A stretch of 64,000 bases of DNA from Butyrivibrio sp. VCD2006 (GTDB lineage Bacteria; Bacillota; Clostridia; Lachnospirales; Lachnospiraceae): contig NZ_AUIX01000002.1 in NCBI RefSeq assembly GCF_000423925.1, positions 1 to 64,000 on the forward strand. Reading direction: 5' to 3'. Shown one piece after another: positions 52,918-61,953 of this stretch. The notes beneath the pieces are model-generated. The model worked only from the letters and a program-made list of their open reading frames with translations. It was not told where the DNA came from and ran no database searches. Both the position numbers and the translations under genes were made by a program. Within the stretch, counting starts at the first letter, position 1, and every line of letters starts with the position of its first letter.

Positions 52918-53580
52918 ATGGACAACTATGAAGTAAAATATCATCAGCAGAAGAGAATCACATGCCAGCTCATGCACGCTCTGGCAAGGGTGGCTGATGA
53001 AAATGGAAGGTACACGAGGGAACACTCCGAGAGAGTAGCACTTTACTCAATGGAGATAGCAAGGCGCATGGGGAAGAGCCGCCAGGAACAGTATGAGATA
53101 TATCAGATGGGGCTTCTTCATGATATTGGTAAGATAGGAATACCGGATTCCATTACTGCCAAGGCTGAGTGTCTTCAGGAAGATGAGTATGATCTTATGA
53201 AAAAGCACCCGATGATAGGTGCTAAGATACTGCAGGATATCACAGAGATTCCGGGACTTGCAGTAGGTGCCAGATGGCATCATGAGAAGTTTGACGGAAG
53301 CGGATATCCGGACGGACTTGTAGGCAGAGCAATCCCTGAGGAGGCTCGAATTATCGGACTTGCAGATGCATATGACGCAATGAGCTCCGAGAGAAATTAC
53401 TCGGGAGTCATGAATCAGAAGAAGGTAAGAGAAGAAATAGAGCGTGGCAAGGAGAGTCAGTTTGATCCTGAGATTGCAGACGTAATGCTTCAGATGATCG
53501 ATGATGACAAAAACTATGTCATGAACTCAGAAGTACCTACATATATTATTGAAGAGTACTTTACCAGAATGAAGAATTAA
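52918..53580 (+). CDS. HD-GYP phosphodiesterase
   Basis: 220 residues. HD motif (HDIGKIGIPD), conserved RxHSERV, HHExFDGSGYPDGL (the GYP signature) and GLADAYDAMSSERNY. The whole protein is essentially one HD-GYP domain without a receiver or sensor domain. HD-GYP enzymes degrade c-di-GMP to GMP or pGpG and fit with the PilZ receptor at the window start. AGGGA lies about 10 bases before the ATG. Substrate by family. Confidence 0.87.
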   Translation: MDNYEVKYHQQKRITCQLMHALARVADENGRYTREHSERVALYSMEIARRMGKSRQEQYEIYQMGLLHDIGKIGIPDSITAKAECLQEDEYDLMKKHPMIGAKILQDITEIPGLAVGARWHHEKFDGSGYPDGLVGRAIPEEARIIGLADAYDAMSSERNYSGVMNQKKVREEIERGKESQFDPEIADVMLQMIDDDKNYVMNSEVPTYIIEEYFTRMKN

Positions 53581-53594
53581 TAGAATCTTTATAA

Positions 53595-53692
53595 AAGAGC
53601 AAATATGCGGAAAGATTGCTCTTATAATAAGGTAGAATAATTGAAAAAAGAGGTTCATCGTGTTAAACTTTAGACGATGCGCCTCTTATTTT
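53595..53692 (+). terminator. Tandem hairpins ending the HD-GYP unit
   Basis: First dyad AAGAGCAA (53595-53602) with TTGCTCTT (53616-53623). Second, stronger: AAGAGG-TT-CATCGT (53648-53661) with ACGATG-CG-CCTCTT (53674-53687), followed by ATTTTTGTGTTTTT. The second is a convincing intrinsic terminator. Confidence 0.75.
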
Positions 53693-53784
53693 TGTGTTTT
53701 TATTTAGAAATCTTGAATTCATGAAAATAAGAAGCACATAAATCTTAGCATTCTATTTTTATTTAATAACCAGGAGGAACACAA

Positions 53785-54702
53785 ATGAGTAAGAGTTTCG
53801 ACGATATTCTTGCAAAATTAAAGACAGCAAGCACTAAGAAGCTGGCAGTTGCATGCGCACAGGACGAGCCTGTTCTTGAGGCAGTTAAGCTTGCTAAGGA
53901 GCGCGGCATCGCTGATGCTATCCTTGTTGGTGATAAGGATGAGATCGAGAGAATCGCAGCAGATATGAAGATGGATCTTTCACAGTTCGAGATCATTGAT
54001 GTGAAGGACACAGTAGAGGCAGCAACAACAGCTGTTCAGCTTGTTCACGATGGCAAGGCTGATATTTATATGAAGGGTCAGCTTGATTCCAAGACCTTCC
54101 TTAAGTCAGTTCTGAACAAAGAGGTTGGACTCCGCACAGGTCGTCCTCTTTCTCATGTATGTGTATTTGAGATTCCCGGCATTGATCGTCTTCTTTTCCT
54201 TACAGACGTTGCATTCATGCCCTATCCCACTCTTGAAGATAAAAAGGTTATCATTGAGTATACAGTTAACGTAGCAAGAGCTTGCGGCGTTGAGTGTCCT
54301 AAGGTTGCTCCTCTTGCAGCAGTTGAGGTTGTTAACGACAAGATGCCTGTAACTGTAGAGGCAGCTGAGCTCACACGTCTCAACGAGGCTGGCGAGATCA
54401 AGAACTGCATCGTTGACGGACCTCTTTCAATGGATCTTGCTATTGATCCTTCAGCAGCTGAGCACAAGGCAGGAGCTAAGGATCGTAAGATCGTAGGTGA
54501 CGCTGATATCCTTCTTTTCCCTGATATTCACGCAGGTAACCTTACATACAAGACAATCGTTCGTCTTGCAACAGTTAAAAACGGAAATATCTTAACAGGA
54601 ACCAAGGCTCCCGTTATTCTTACATCACGTTCCGATTCAGTTGAGGTTAAGCTCAACTCTATCGCACTTGCAGCAGTTGTAGCAGAAGAAAAGAACTTAT
54701 AA
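53785..54702 (+). CDS. ptb: Phosphate butyryltransferase
   Basis: 305 residues, start behind CCAGGAGGAAC. Phosphotransacetylase/butyryltransferase-family protein: KLAVACAQDEPVLEAV, ILVGDKDEIERIA, IYMKGQLDSKTFLKSVL, LSHVCVFEIPG, LTDVAFMPYPTLEDK and DGPLSMDLAIDPSAAEHK. Converts butyryl-CoA plus phosphate to butyryl phosphate. The kinase gene follows, so the pair forms the ptb-buk butyrate branch. Base use differs from the glycan island. Confidence 0.93.
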   Translation: MSKSFDDILAKLKTASTKKLAVACAQDEPVLEAVKLAKERGIADAILVGDKDEIERIAADMKMDLSQFEIIDVKDTVEAATTAVQLVHDGKADIYMKGQLDSKTFLKSVLNKEVGLRTGRPLSHVCVFEIPGIDRLLFLTDVAFMPYPTLEDKKVIIEYTVNVARACGVECPKVAPLAAVEVVNDKMPVTVEAAELTRLNEAGEIKNCIVDGPLSMDLAIDPSAAEHKAGAKDRKIVGDADILLFPDIHAGNLTYKTIVRLATVKNGNILTGTKAPVILTSRSDSVEVKLNSIALAAVVAEEKNL

Positions 54703-54708
54703 TTAGAA

Positions 54709-54838
54709 CCCTCATCTGGCACTTCGTGCCACCTTCCTCCAGAGGGGGAAGGCATGATGTTAACATGCTTCTAAAAGGAAATTAGCCTTTTGCCTTCTCC
54801 CTCTGGGAGAAGGTGGCAGCAAAGCTGCCGGATGAGGG
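54709..54838. repeat. Two REP-like elements in opposite orientation
   Basis: A reversed copy (54709-54752, starting CCCTCATC and ending GGGGGAAGG) faces a forward copy (54785-54838, ending GGTGGCAGC, GCTGCCGGATGAGGG). The inverted pair in the ptb-buk gap could form one large hairpin of roughly 40-bp arms. It may tune read-through from ptb to buk. Confidence 0.85.
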
Positions 54839-54857
54839 TTATAAAAAGGAGACAATC

Positions 54858-55925
54858 ATGATCAAAAGTTTAATCATCAATCCCGGTTCCACATCAACAA
54901 AGCTTGGTATCTTCGAGGATGAGAAGCTTACAATGGAGGAAACTCTCCGCCATCCCACAGAGGAGATCGCTAAGTACGACCACATCATTGATCAGCTTGA
55001 TTGGAGAAAAGAGCTCATTCTTAACTTCTTAAAGAGTGCTGACCAGGATGTTAAGTCTTTCAACGTAATCGTAGGCCGCGGCGGTCTTGTAAAGCCTATC
55101 CCGGGCGGTACATATACAGTTAACGACGCACTCCTTAAGGATCTTAAGGCAGGTGTTCAGGGTGAGCACGCTAGTAACCTCGGCGGACTTCTTGCAAAAG
55201 AGATCGCTGATGAGATCGGCGTTCCTTCCTATATTGTAGATCCCGTTGTTGTAGATGAGCTCTGTGATGAGGCTAGAGTTTCAGGTCTTCCGCAGCTTCC
55301 CAGAGTTTCAATTTTCCACGCTCTCAATCAGAAGGCTGTTGCCAGAAGATTTGCTAAGGAGAATGGCAAGAAGTACGAGGATATCAATCTTGTAGTAGTT
55401 CACCTTGGTGGCGGTGTTTCCGTAGGTGCTCACAAGAACGGTCAGATCATTGACGTATTCAATGCACTTGATGGTGATGGCGCAATGTCACCTGAGCGTG
55501 CAGGCGGACTTCCTACAGGTGGTCTTATAAAGCTTTGCTTCTCAGGAAAATATTCTGAGGCAGAGGTTCGCAAGATGGCAGTTGGTAACGGCGGCTTTAA
55601 CGCATGGCTTGGAACCAACGACATGAGAGAAGTTGTTAAGATGAGAGACGAAGGCAACGAAAAGGCAAAGCTCGTTATCGATGCATTCCTCTTCCAGCTT
55701 GCTAAGAACATTGGTGCAGAAGCAGCTGTTCTTGATGGTAAGGTTGATCAGATCATCATCACAGGCGGTATCGCATACAATGCACCTCTCATGGAGAGAC
55801 TTACAGATAAAGTTAAGTTTATCGCTCCTGTAACTGTATATCCCGGTGAGGATGAGCTTCTTGCACTTGCACAGGGCGCGCTCCGCGTTATGAACGGCGA
55901 AGAAGAAGCAAAGATTTACGAGTAA
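54858..55925 (+). CDS. buk: Butyrate kinase
   Basis: 355 residues from ATG 54858 (AAGGAG nine bases upstream). ASKHA-fold acetate/butyrate kinase: [15 protein letters not shown], HRxx-type region, [45 protein letters not shown] and ITGGIAYN. Makes butyrate and ATP from butyryl phosphate. The length is the usual ~355. Confidence 0.94.
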   Translation: MIKSLIINPGSTSTKLGIFEDEKLTMEETLRHPTEEIAKYDHIIDQLDWRKELILNFLKSADQDVKSFNVIVGRGGLVKPIPGGTYTVNDALLKDLKAGVQGEHASNLGGLLAKEIADEIGVPSYIVDPVVVDELCDEARVSGLPQLPRVSIFHALNQKAVARRFAKENGKKYEDINLVVVHLGGGVSVGAHKNGQIIDVFNALDGDGAMSPERAGGLPTGGLIKLCFSGKYSEAEVRKMAVGNGGFNAWLGTNDMREVVKMRDEGNEKAKLVIDAFLFQLAKNIGAEAAVLDGKVDQIIITGGIAYNAPLMERLTDKVKFIAPVTVYPGEDELLALAQGALRVMNGEEEAKIYE

Positions 55926-55980
55926 ATCATTTAGACTAAAAGACAATTTAGGCCTTATCCTTGGGGCAAGGCAAAATAAT

Positions 55981-56034
55981 AAAGCCTTCCCCCTTTTATA
56001 AGGGGAAGGTGTCACCGTAGGTGACGGATGAGGG
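55981..56034 (+). repeat. REP-like intergenic element
   Basis: AAAGCCTTCCCCCTTTTATAA-type 5' arm (a perfect CCTTCCCC/GGGGAAGG dyad), then GTCACCGTAGGTGAC, then GGATGAGGG. Followed by a CTCTTCC/GGAAGAG dyad ending in TTTTTT (56047-56081) that can serve as a terminator after buk. Confidence 0.85.
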
Positions 56035-56094
56035 TTCCAATAATACTGCTCTTCCAGGCGCTGCCTCGGAAGAGCTTTTTTAAGGGGAATTTTT

Positions 56095-57699
56095 ATGAAG
56101 GTTTTCTTGGTGGAGGACGAATTTGTAGTCCGCGAAGGCATAAAAAATAATATAGACTGGGAGTCACATGGCTACGAATTCTGCGGTGAGGCAGGTGACG
56201 GTGAAGTTGCTTATCCTATGATTCAGAAGCTTCAGCCGGATATCGTTATCACTGATATAAAAATGCCATTTATGGACGGACTTACCCTTAGCCGAATGAT
56301 AAAGGAGAACTTTCCCTGGATTGAGATAATTCTCCTCACAGGTTATGAGGATTTTCAGTTTGCCCAGGAAGCCATAAGAATTGGGGTTTCATGTTATTTA
56401 AGTAAACCCATAAGCGGTGACAATCTTTTAAAAGAGGTTGATTCTCTTGCTGAAAAGATTGAAGAAAAACGTCGCGAGCGCGAAGTTAAGAAGCGCTACG
56501 AAGAGGAAATGAAGGAACGCACGGAGTATGAGAGACAGGAACTCTTTGCGGATCTTATTGCAGGTACAAAGGAATTATCAGAACTTATAGATAAATCGAA
56601 AAAGCTTGGAATAGACCTTACGGCCATCAGATATAATGTGATCCTTTTGAAGGTGTGGTCAACTCGTCATGATGCATATGAGTATTCGCAGAGTGTGGTT
56701 GAAATCGAGAAAGGCGTAAGGGAGATAGCAGAAGAATGCGGTGCGCTGTTTTTTGACCTTGGTGTGGAAGGAGCTTCGCTTCTTTTTAAGGGTGATGATG
56801 ACAGCGTTATAAATAAAAATATTGAAGAGAGCATAGTAAAAATGAAGGCTCTTTTCGAAAATTATCACCATATCAGGTACTTTGGCGGTGTCGGTCAGTG
56901 CGTGGGAAGAATAACGGAAATCCCGGTTTCTTTTTCATGGGCCAGCAGAGCTTTTGCGCACATGTACCTGACAGATGACAATGGATTTTTGATTGGCCTT
57001 GAGGATAATCTTCATCCTCAGCAGGACGATGTGGTACTATCTGAGATCGATCCTAAACATATAGATAGAAAGCTAATCAGAGAGTTCCTCAGAAGAGGAG
57101 ATACCTCGGAAGCTGAGTTTTTCATAGAAGAGTTTATTAACGGAATGGGTAAGGGTGCTATCCGTTCAACACTTCTCCGTCAGTATATAGCGATGGATGT
57201 TTATTTCTGTGTCGCTGATTTTATGGAGAATGAGCTTCAGAGCGAAGAAAAGCCCGAGATGCCGGTTCCCGAGGTTCTGGGAGATGAGGAAAAGACGCAG
57301 CAGTACATGGTCAGAATCGTAAAGCATGGTGCTGAGCTTAGGGAAAATGACCACCGCAGCAGCTATCGCGATGCGGTTAATGAAGTTATTTCCTATATAG
57401 AGGAGCATTATACGGAGGAGGATCTTTCGCTTAATACTCTGGCGGCTCATGTGAATTTCTCACCTAACCATTTGAGTGCTGTTTTCAGGCAGCAGACAGG
57501 ACAGCCATTTATCAAGTATCTGACTGATTATCGTATGAATGCAGCAAAAGAGCTGCTTAGCAGCACATCCAAGAAGAGCAATGAGATTGGCTTAATGGTG
57601 GGATACAAGGACCCTCACTATTTTTCATATTTATTTAAAAAGACACAGGGTGTAACACCTACTCAGTACAGGGGCGGAGTTCGCACGGAGGAAGGCTGA
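56095..57699 (+). CDS. YesN-type AraC response regulator
   Basis: 534 residues. Receiver domain with acidic pair (E8, D8-9 region in VEDE) and phospho-acceptor D54 (VITDIKMPFMDG). A ~270-residue middle region follows, then a C-terminal AraC helix-turn-helix (~425-530, LNTLAAHVNFSPNHLSAVFRQ, GYKDPHYFSYLFKK). Pairs with the sensor kinase, whose ATG overlaps its stop by one base. Such pairs usually switch on an adjacent sugar uptake operon. Confidence 0.92.
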   Translation: MKVFLVEDEFVVREGIKNNIDWESHGYEFCGEAGDGEVAYPMIQKLQPDIVITDIKMPFMDGLTLSRMIKENFPWIEIILLTGYEDFQFAQEAIRIGVSCYLSKPISGDNLLKEVDSLAEKIEEKRREREVKKRYEEEMKERTEYERQELFADLIAGTKELSELIDKSKKLGIDLTAIRYNVILLKVWSTRHDAYEYSQSVVEIEKGVREIAEECGALFFDLGVEGASLLFKGDDDSVINKNIEESIVKMKALFENYHHIRYFGGVGQCVGRITEIPVSFSWASRAFAHMYLTDDNGFLIGLEDNLHPQQDDVVLSEIDPKHIDRKLIREFLRRGDTSEAEFFIEEFINGMGKGAIRSTLLRQYIAMDVYFCVADFMENELQSEEKPEMPVPEVLGDEEKTQQYMVRIVKHGAELRENDHRSSYRDAVNEVISYIEEHYTEEDLSLNTLAAHVNFSPNHLSAVFRQQTGQPFIKYLTDYRMNAAKELLSSTSKKSNEIGLMVGYKDPHYFSYLFKKTQGVTPTQYRGGVRTEEG

Positions 57700-59018
57700 T
57701 GGAGTTCAAAGAAAGCAGGAAATCCAAAAAGGATAAATCCAAGCTTGCCACTCAAATAAGAATTTCATATGTTATATTGCTGCTTCCGAGCATAATTTTC
57801 ATAGTATATGCTTTTTATAATCTGTGGAATGTCAATGAGCGTTACAATGATATGCTTAGTTCTGTTGTTGCAGCAAGTGAGTTCAGCCTTGATTTCAAGG
57901 AGGACTTTGATTACGAAACCTACCTTCTGATAGTTGGTAATGTGACACTTCAGGAATCCAAAATTCCCGGATATCTTTCCGATGCGAATGCAGTTGTTGA
58001 CAGACTTGAGGATTATACTGATAACAAGGAGAACAGGGCACGTCTTGAGAGTGCAAAAAAATACCTGAACAATCTGAAGGTTTATATTGATCGAATTGAA
58101 GACAATATGAACTATGAGAACAGATACGAGGCGAACATCACTATCTGGGAAAATGACGTTCAGATAGTGACATCGCTACTGCAGGAGACAATAAATGAGT
58201 ATGTTTATTATGAAAACAGGCAGCTTCAGACTGCTCAGCAGGAGACGAGAGCGTTCTATCTCGATATCATAAAAATCTCAACCGGTTTATTTGCATTTAT
58301 TGTAATTTTCATTATGGTACTGTCTTTTTGGGGACCATTGTGGATTACAAGGCCTATCGAGGAGCAGGTAAAAAACGAGCAGAAGCAGCTGCGAAAGGCT
58401 GAGTTCGAGCTTTTGCAGGCACAGATAAATCCGCACTTTTTATACAATACGCTTGATGCCATCGTGTGGTCCGCTGAAGCCGGCAATCAAAAGCAGGTCG
58501 TAAGCATGGTCGGAAGTTTGTCCGACTTTTTCAGAAGCTCACTTAACAAAGGAAAAGAGATGGTCACCATCAGGGAGGACCTTCAGCATGTGAGAAGTTA
58601 TCTGGAGATTCAGCAGATAAGGTATCAGGATATCCTGTCTTATGAGATAGATGTTCCGGAATCTATTTTTGATTATCAGATTCCCAAGATAACAGTGCAG
58701 CCTGTTGTTGAAAATGCTCTTTATCACGGAATAAAGAACAGACGCGGAGGCGGTAAGATCATAGTGACAGGCGGGGACCTCGAAGACCATATCCAGATAA
58801 CCGTGAAGGACGACGGAATGGGAATTCCTGAGGACAGGCTTTCGGAGATAAGGGAAAATTTAAAACGCGATAAGCCTGAGGACAACACTATTTACGGACT
58901 CTACAATATCAATGAGAGAATCAAGCTCTCATTCGGCGATGAATATGGGGTTGGCATAGATTCCACTGTGGGAGTTGGAACGGTAGTAAATATACGTCTG
59001 CCGAAAATCTTAACTTAA
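57699..59018 (+). CDS. YesM-type sensor histidine kinase
   Basis: 439 residues. Two membrane segments (about 22-46 and 190-212) enclose an extracellular sensor region of ~140 helical residues. The cytoplasmic part has the LytS/YesM-type His_kinase motif QINPHFLYNTLD (near 243-250) and an HATPase domain (PVVENALYHGIKN, DDGMGIP). Senses a ligand outside and phosphorylates the YesN partner. The last codons and stop are duplicated once downstream (59004-59041). Confidence 0.92.
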   Translation: MEFKESRKSKKDKSKLATQIRISYVILLLPSIIFIVYAFYNLWNVNERYNDMLSSVVAASEFSLDFKEDFDYETYLLIVGNVTLQESKIPGYLSDANAVVDRLEDYTDNKENRARLESAKKYLNNLKVYIDRIEDNMNYENRYEANITIWENDVQIVTSLLQETINEYVYYENRQLQTAQQETRAFYLDIIKISTGLFAFIVIFIMVLSFWGPLWITRPIEEQVKNEQKQLRKAEFELLQAQINPHFLYNTLDAIVWSAEAGNQKQVVSMVGSLSDFFRSSLNKGKEMVTIREDLQHVRSYLEIQQIRYQDILSYEIDVPESIFDYQIPKITVQPVVENALYHGIKNRRGGGKIIVTGGDLEDHIQITVKDDGMGIPEDRLSEIRENLKRDKPEDNTIYGLYNINERIKLSFGDEYGVGIDSTVGVGTVVNIRLPKILT

Positions 59019-59041
59019 ATCATAAAAATCTTAACTTAAAT
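59004..59041 (+). repeat. Direct duplication spanning the kinase stop codon
   Basis: AAAATCTTAACTTAAAT occurs at 59004 and again at 59025, period 21 bases. The first copy holds the last four codons and stop of the kinase gene. Comparable to the stop-spanning array after glnA. Confidence 0.8.
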
Positions 59042-59181
59042 AAAAATTACATAAAAAAATCAACTCAGGTGCATGTTTTTTTCAATGGTTTTTTTCTGCG
59101 GAAAAATTAAAATGTAATCATGTCGGGGACAGAGTGAGCCCCAAAGAGAAACTTTTTATTTTTTTTAGGAGGAAAAAAATT

Positions 59182-60267
59182 ATGAAGAGGAAAGTATTGT
59201 CAATGATTATGGCATCTGCAATGGCACTTAGCCTTGTAGCATGTGGTGGCGGCGCTAAGACAGAAACAGCACCTGCAGCAGAGCCCGCAGCAGAGGAGAA
59301 GGCTGAGGAGCCCGCAGCTGAAGAGCCTGCAGCTGAAGATACAGCAGCAGAGGATACAGCAGCAGAGGATACAGCAGCTTCAGGCGACCTTATCAAGGTT
59401 GGTATCATCAATAACGACCCTAACGAGTCTGGTTATCGTACAGCTAACGATGCAGACCTTAAGGCTAAGTTCTCCAAGGAGAATGGCTATGATGCATCAT
59501 TCGCATACAGCTTAAAGAACGACGAGCAGATCGCAGCAGCTCAGACATTCATTCAGGACGAAGTTGATTATCTTCTTCTTTCAGCAGCTGATACAGCAGG
59601 CTGGGATTCAGTTCTTCAGGATGCTCAGGCAGCAGGCGTAAAGGTAATCCTTTTCGACCGTACAATCGATGCAGATCCTAGTCTCTATGAGGCTTCAATC
59701 GTATCTGATATGGCTAAGGAAGGCGAGACAGCAGTAGAATGGCTTGCAAGCCAGGGACTTGATGAGTACAACATCATCCACATTCAGGGTGTTATGGGTT
59801 CAGCAGCTCAGCAGGGACGTTCAGGCGCACTTAGCGACAAGGCAGCAGCAGAAGACAACTGGAACATCGTTACACAGCAGACAGCTGAGTGGAACGCAGA
59901 GAAGGCACAGCAGATCGTTCAGTCAGTTATCGACGCCGGCACACCTTTCAACGTAATCTATGCAGAGAACGACGATATGGCTAAGGGTGCTGTAGCAGCA
60001 CTTGATGCAGCTGGTATCTCTCACGGCGTAGGCAAGGACGTAATCATCATGGGTTATGACTGCAACAAGTGGGCACTTGAAGAGCTCCTTGCTCAGAACT
60101 GGAACTATGATGGACAGTGCAATCCTTTCCAGGCTAGCTACATCGACGAGATCATCAAGACTCTTGAGAGCGGCGGCACACTTTCTGAGAAGACAATCAT
60201 CATGGATGAGAAGGGCTTCGACGCTACAACAATTACTCAGGATGACGTTGATAACTACGGAATTTAA
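59182..60267 (+). CDS. Sugar-binding lipoprotein, YtfQ-like
   Basis: 361 residues from ATG 59182 (AGGAGG nine bases upstream). Lipoprotein signal with lipobox LSLVAC (C21). A Glu/Ala/Pro-rich repeated linker follows (~25-70). Then a periplasmic-binding-protein fold: VGIINNDPNESGYR, DYLLLSAADTAGWDSVL, VILFDRTID, ENDDMAKGAVAAL. These closely parallel YtfQ of the galactofuranose ABC system. It likely captures a pentose or hexose (perhaps in furanose form). First gene of the transport operon, with upstream GGGG/CCCC hairpin near 59125-59142. Confidence 0.88.
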   Translation: MKRKVLSMIMASAMALSLVACGGGAKTETAPAAEPAAEEKAEEPAAEEPAAEDTAAEDTAAEDTAASGDLIKVGIINNDPNESGYRTANDADLKAKFSKENGYDASFAYSLKNDEQIAAAQTFIQDEVDYLLLSAADTAGWDSVLQDAQAAGVKVILFDRTIDADPSLYEASIVSDMAKEGETAVEWLASQGLDEYNIIHIQGVMGSAAQQGRSGALSDKAAAEDNWNIVTQQTAEWNAEKAQQIVQSVIDAGTPFNVIYAENDDMAKGAVAALDAAGISHGVGKDVIIMGYDCNKWALEELLAQNWNYDGQCNPFQASYIDEIIKTLESGGTLSEKTIIMDEKGFDATTITQDDVDNYGI

Positions 60268-60298
60268 TCAACAAGAATAAAAAATATAAAATCTAATA

Positions 60299-60348
60299 AA
60301 AGCCTTCCCCCTCTGGTGGAGGGTGTCAGCGGAGCTGACGGATGAGGG
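60299..60348 (+). repeat. REP-like intergenic element
   Basis: AAAGCCTTCCCCCTCTGGTGG, then GGTGTCAGCGGAGCTGAC, then GGATGAGGG. Lies in the gap between the binding-protein and ATPase genes. It may reduce read-through so that the binding protein is made in excess. Confidence 0.85.
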
Positions 60349-60441
60349 TTTTGTATTCAGGTAAGGCGCGGTGCGGAATGTCCGCATCGCGCTATTCTTA
60401 TAGAAAAAACAATGTATTAAAGGATGGAAAGAGGTAAGCCG

Positions 60442-61950
60442 GTGGAAGAAAACAGAGTTTTGGAAATGCGGGGCATAGTTAAATCCTTCCCGGGAGTTAA
60501 GGCTTTGCAGAATGTGGACTTTTCTCTGAATAAAGGCGAGATTCATGCACTCATGGGGGAAAACGGTGCAGGAAAATCAACTCTTATAAAGGTTCTCACA
60601 GGTGTTTACAGTAAGGACGCAGGTACGATCACTCTTGAAGGCCAGGGTGAGGTAGCAATTCATTCTCCCCAGGATGCTCAGAGATTTGGCATCAGTACTG
60701 TGTATCAGGAGATCACACTTTGTCCCAATCTTACTGTTGCTGAGAATATGTTTATAGGACGCGGAGAAGGTAAGATAACAAATTGGAAAAAAATGAACGA
60801 AGATGCTGATAAGCTTCTTCAGTCACTTGAAATCCCTGCGAAAGCAAACCAACAGCTTTCAAACTGCTCAATCGCAGTTCAGCAGATGGTTGCTATTGCA
60901 AGGGCAGTAGATATGGATTGTAAGGTACTTATCCTTGATGAGCCTACTTCATCACTGGATGAGCAGGAAGTTGAGAAGCTTTTCGGTCTCATGAGAGATC
61001 TTAAGGCAAGAGGAGTAGGTATCATATTTGTAACACACTTCCTTGATCAGGTTTATGAAGTCTGCGATAAGATCACAGTTCTTCGTGACGGTCAGCTTGT
61101 AGGTGAGTATGAAATCAAGGATCTGCCCAGAGTTCAGCTTGTTGCCAAGATGCTTGGTAAGGAGATGGATGACCTTTCAGATATCAAGGGAGAGGGCGGA
61201 AGCTACGAAGGCGCTGACGCTGACGAGCGTGTGTTTGAGGCTTCCGGGCTTCAGAGTAATGCAGGAATCAAGCCCTTTGATTTCTATATTAAAAAGGGTG
61301 AGGTTAACGGATTCACCGGACTTCTTGGATCAGGTAGAAGTGAGTGCGTAAGAGCTATTTTCGGAGCAGACAGAGTTATCAATGGTTCTGTCAAGATGCA
61401 CGGAAAGGACGTTAAGATCAGTAAGCCGCTTGAAGCTATGAAGCACGGTATCGCTTATCTTCCTGAGGATAGAAAGGGCGATGGCATCATCGGTGATCTC
61501 TCTGTAAAAGAAAACATAATCCTTGCACTTCAGGTGCTTACAGGATTTTTCAAGCCCTTCAGCAAGGCTCAGGTAAATGCTTTTGCTGAGGAGTACATAA
61601 AGAAGCTGAATATCAAGACAGCTTCGGTTGATACACCTATCAAATCTCTTTCAGGTGGTAACCAGCAGAAGGTTATCCTTGCAAGATGGCTGCTTATGCA
61701 TCCTGAATATCTGATTCTTGATGAGCCTACCAGAGGTATTGACGTAGGAACAAAGGTAGATATCCAGAAGCTTGTTCTTGAGCTTGCTAAAGAGGGTATG
61801 AGTGTAACATTCATTTCATCAGAAACGGATGAGATGCTCAGAACCTGCTCAAGACTGGTTGTCATGAGAGACAGAAAGGTAGTAGGGGAGCTCTCCGGAG
61901 ATGACCTTACACAGAACAAGATAATGAGTACAATCGCGGGGGATAAGTAA
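60442..61950 (+). CDS. Sugar ABC transporter ATPase (two-domain, YtfR/RbsA-like)
   Basis: 502 residues from GTG 60442 (AGAGGT six bases upstream; ATG 60424 has its ribosome site too close). Two ABC domains. First: Walker A GENGAGKST (~34-42), Walker B VLILDEPTS. Second: altered Walker A (GLLGSGRSE), intact signature LSGGNQQK and YLILDEPTRG. This is the normal pattern for carbohydrate importers of the RbsA/MglA/YtfR type. Powers uptake through the two permeases downstream. Confidence 0.92.
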   Translation: MEENRVLEMRGIVKSFPGVKALQNVDFSLNKGEIHALMGENGAGKSTLIKVLTGVYSKDAGTITLEGQGEVAIHSPQDAQRFGISTVYQEITLCPNLTVAENMFIGRGEGKITNWKKMNEDADKLLQSLEIPAKANQQLSNCSIAVQQMVAIARAVDMDCKVLILDEPTSSLDEQEVEKLFGLMRDLKARGVGIIFVTHFLDQVYEVCDKITVLRDGQLVGEYEIKDLPRVQLVAKMLGKEMDDLSDIKGEGGSYEGADADERVFEASGLQSNAGIKPFDFYIKKGEVNGFTGLLGSGRSECVRAIFGADRVINGSVKMHGKDVKISKPLEAMKHGIAYLPEDRKGDGIIGDLSVKENIILALQVLTGFFKPFSKAQVNAFAEEYIKKLNIKTASVDTPIKSLSGGNQQKVILARWLLMHPEYLILDEPTRGIDVGTKVDIQKLVLELAKEGMSVTFISSETDEMLRTCSRLVVMRDRKVVGELSGDDLTQNKIMSTIAGDK

Positions 61951-61953
61951 GAA

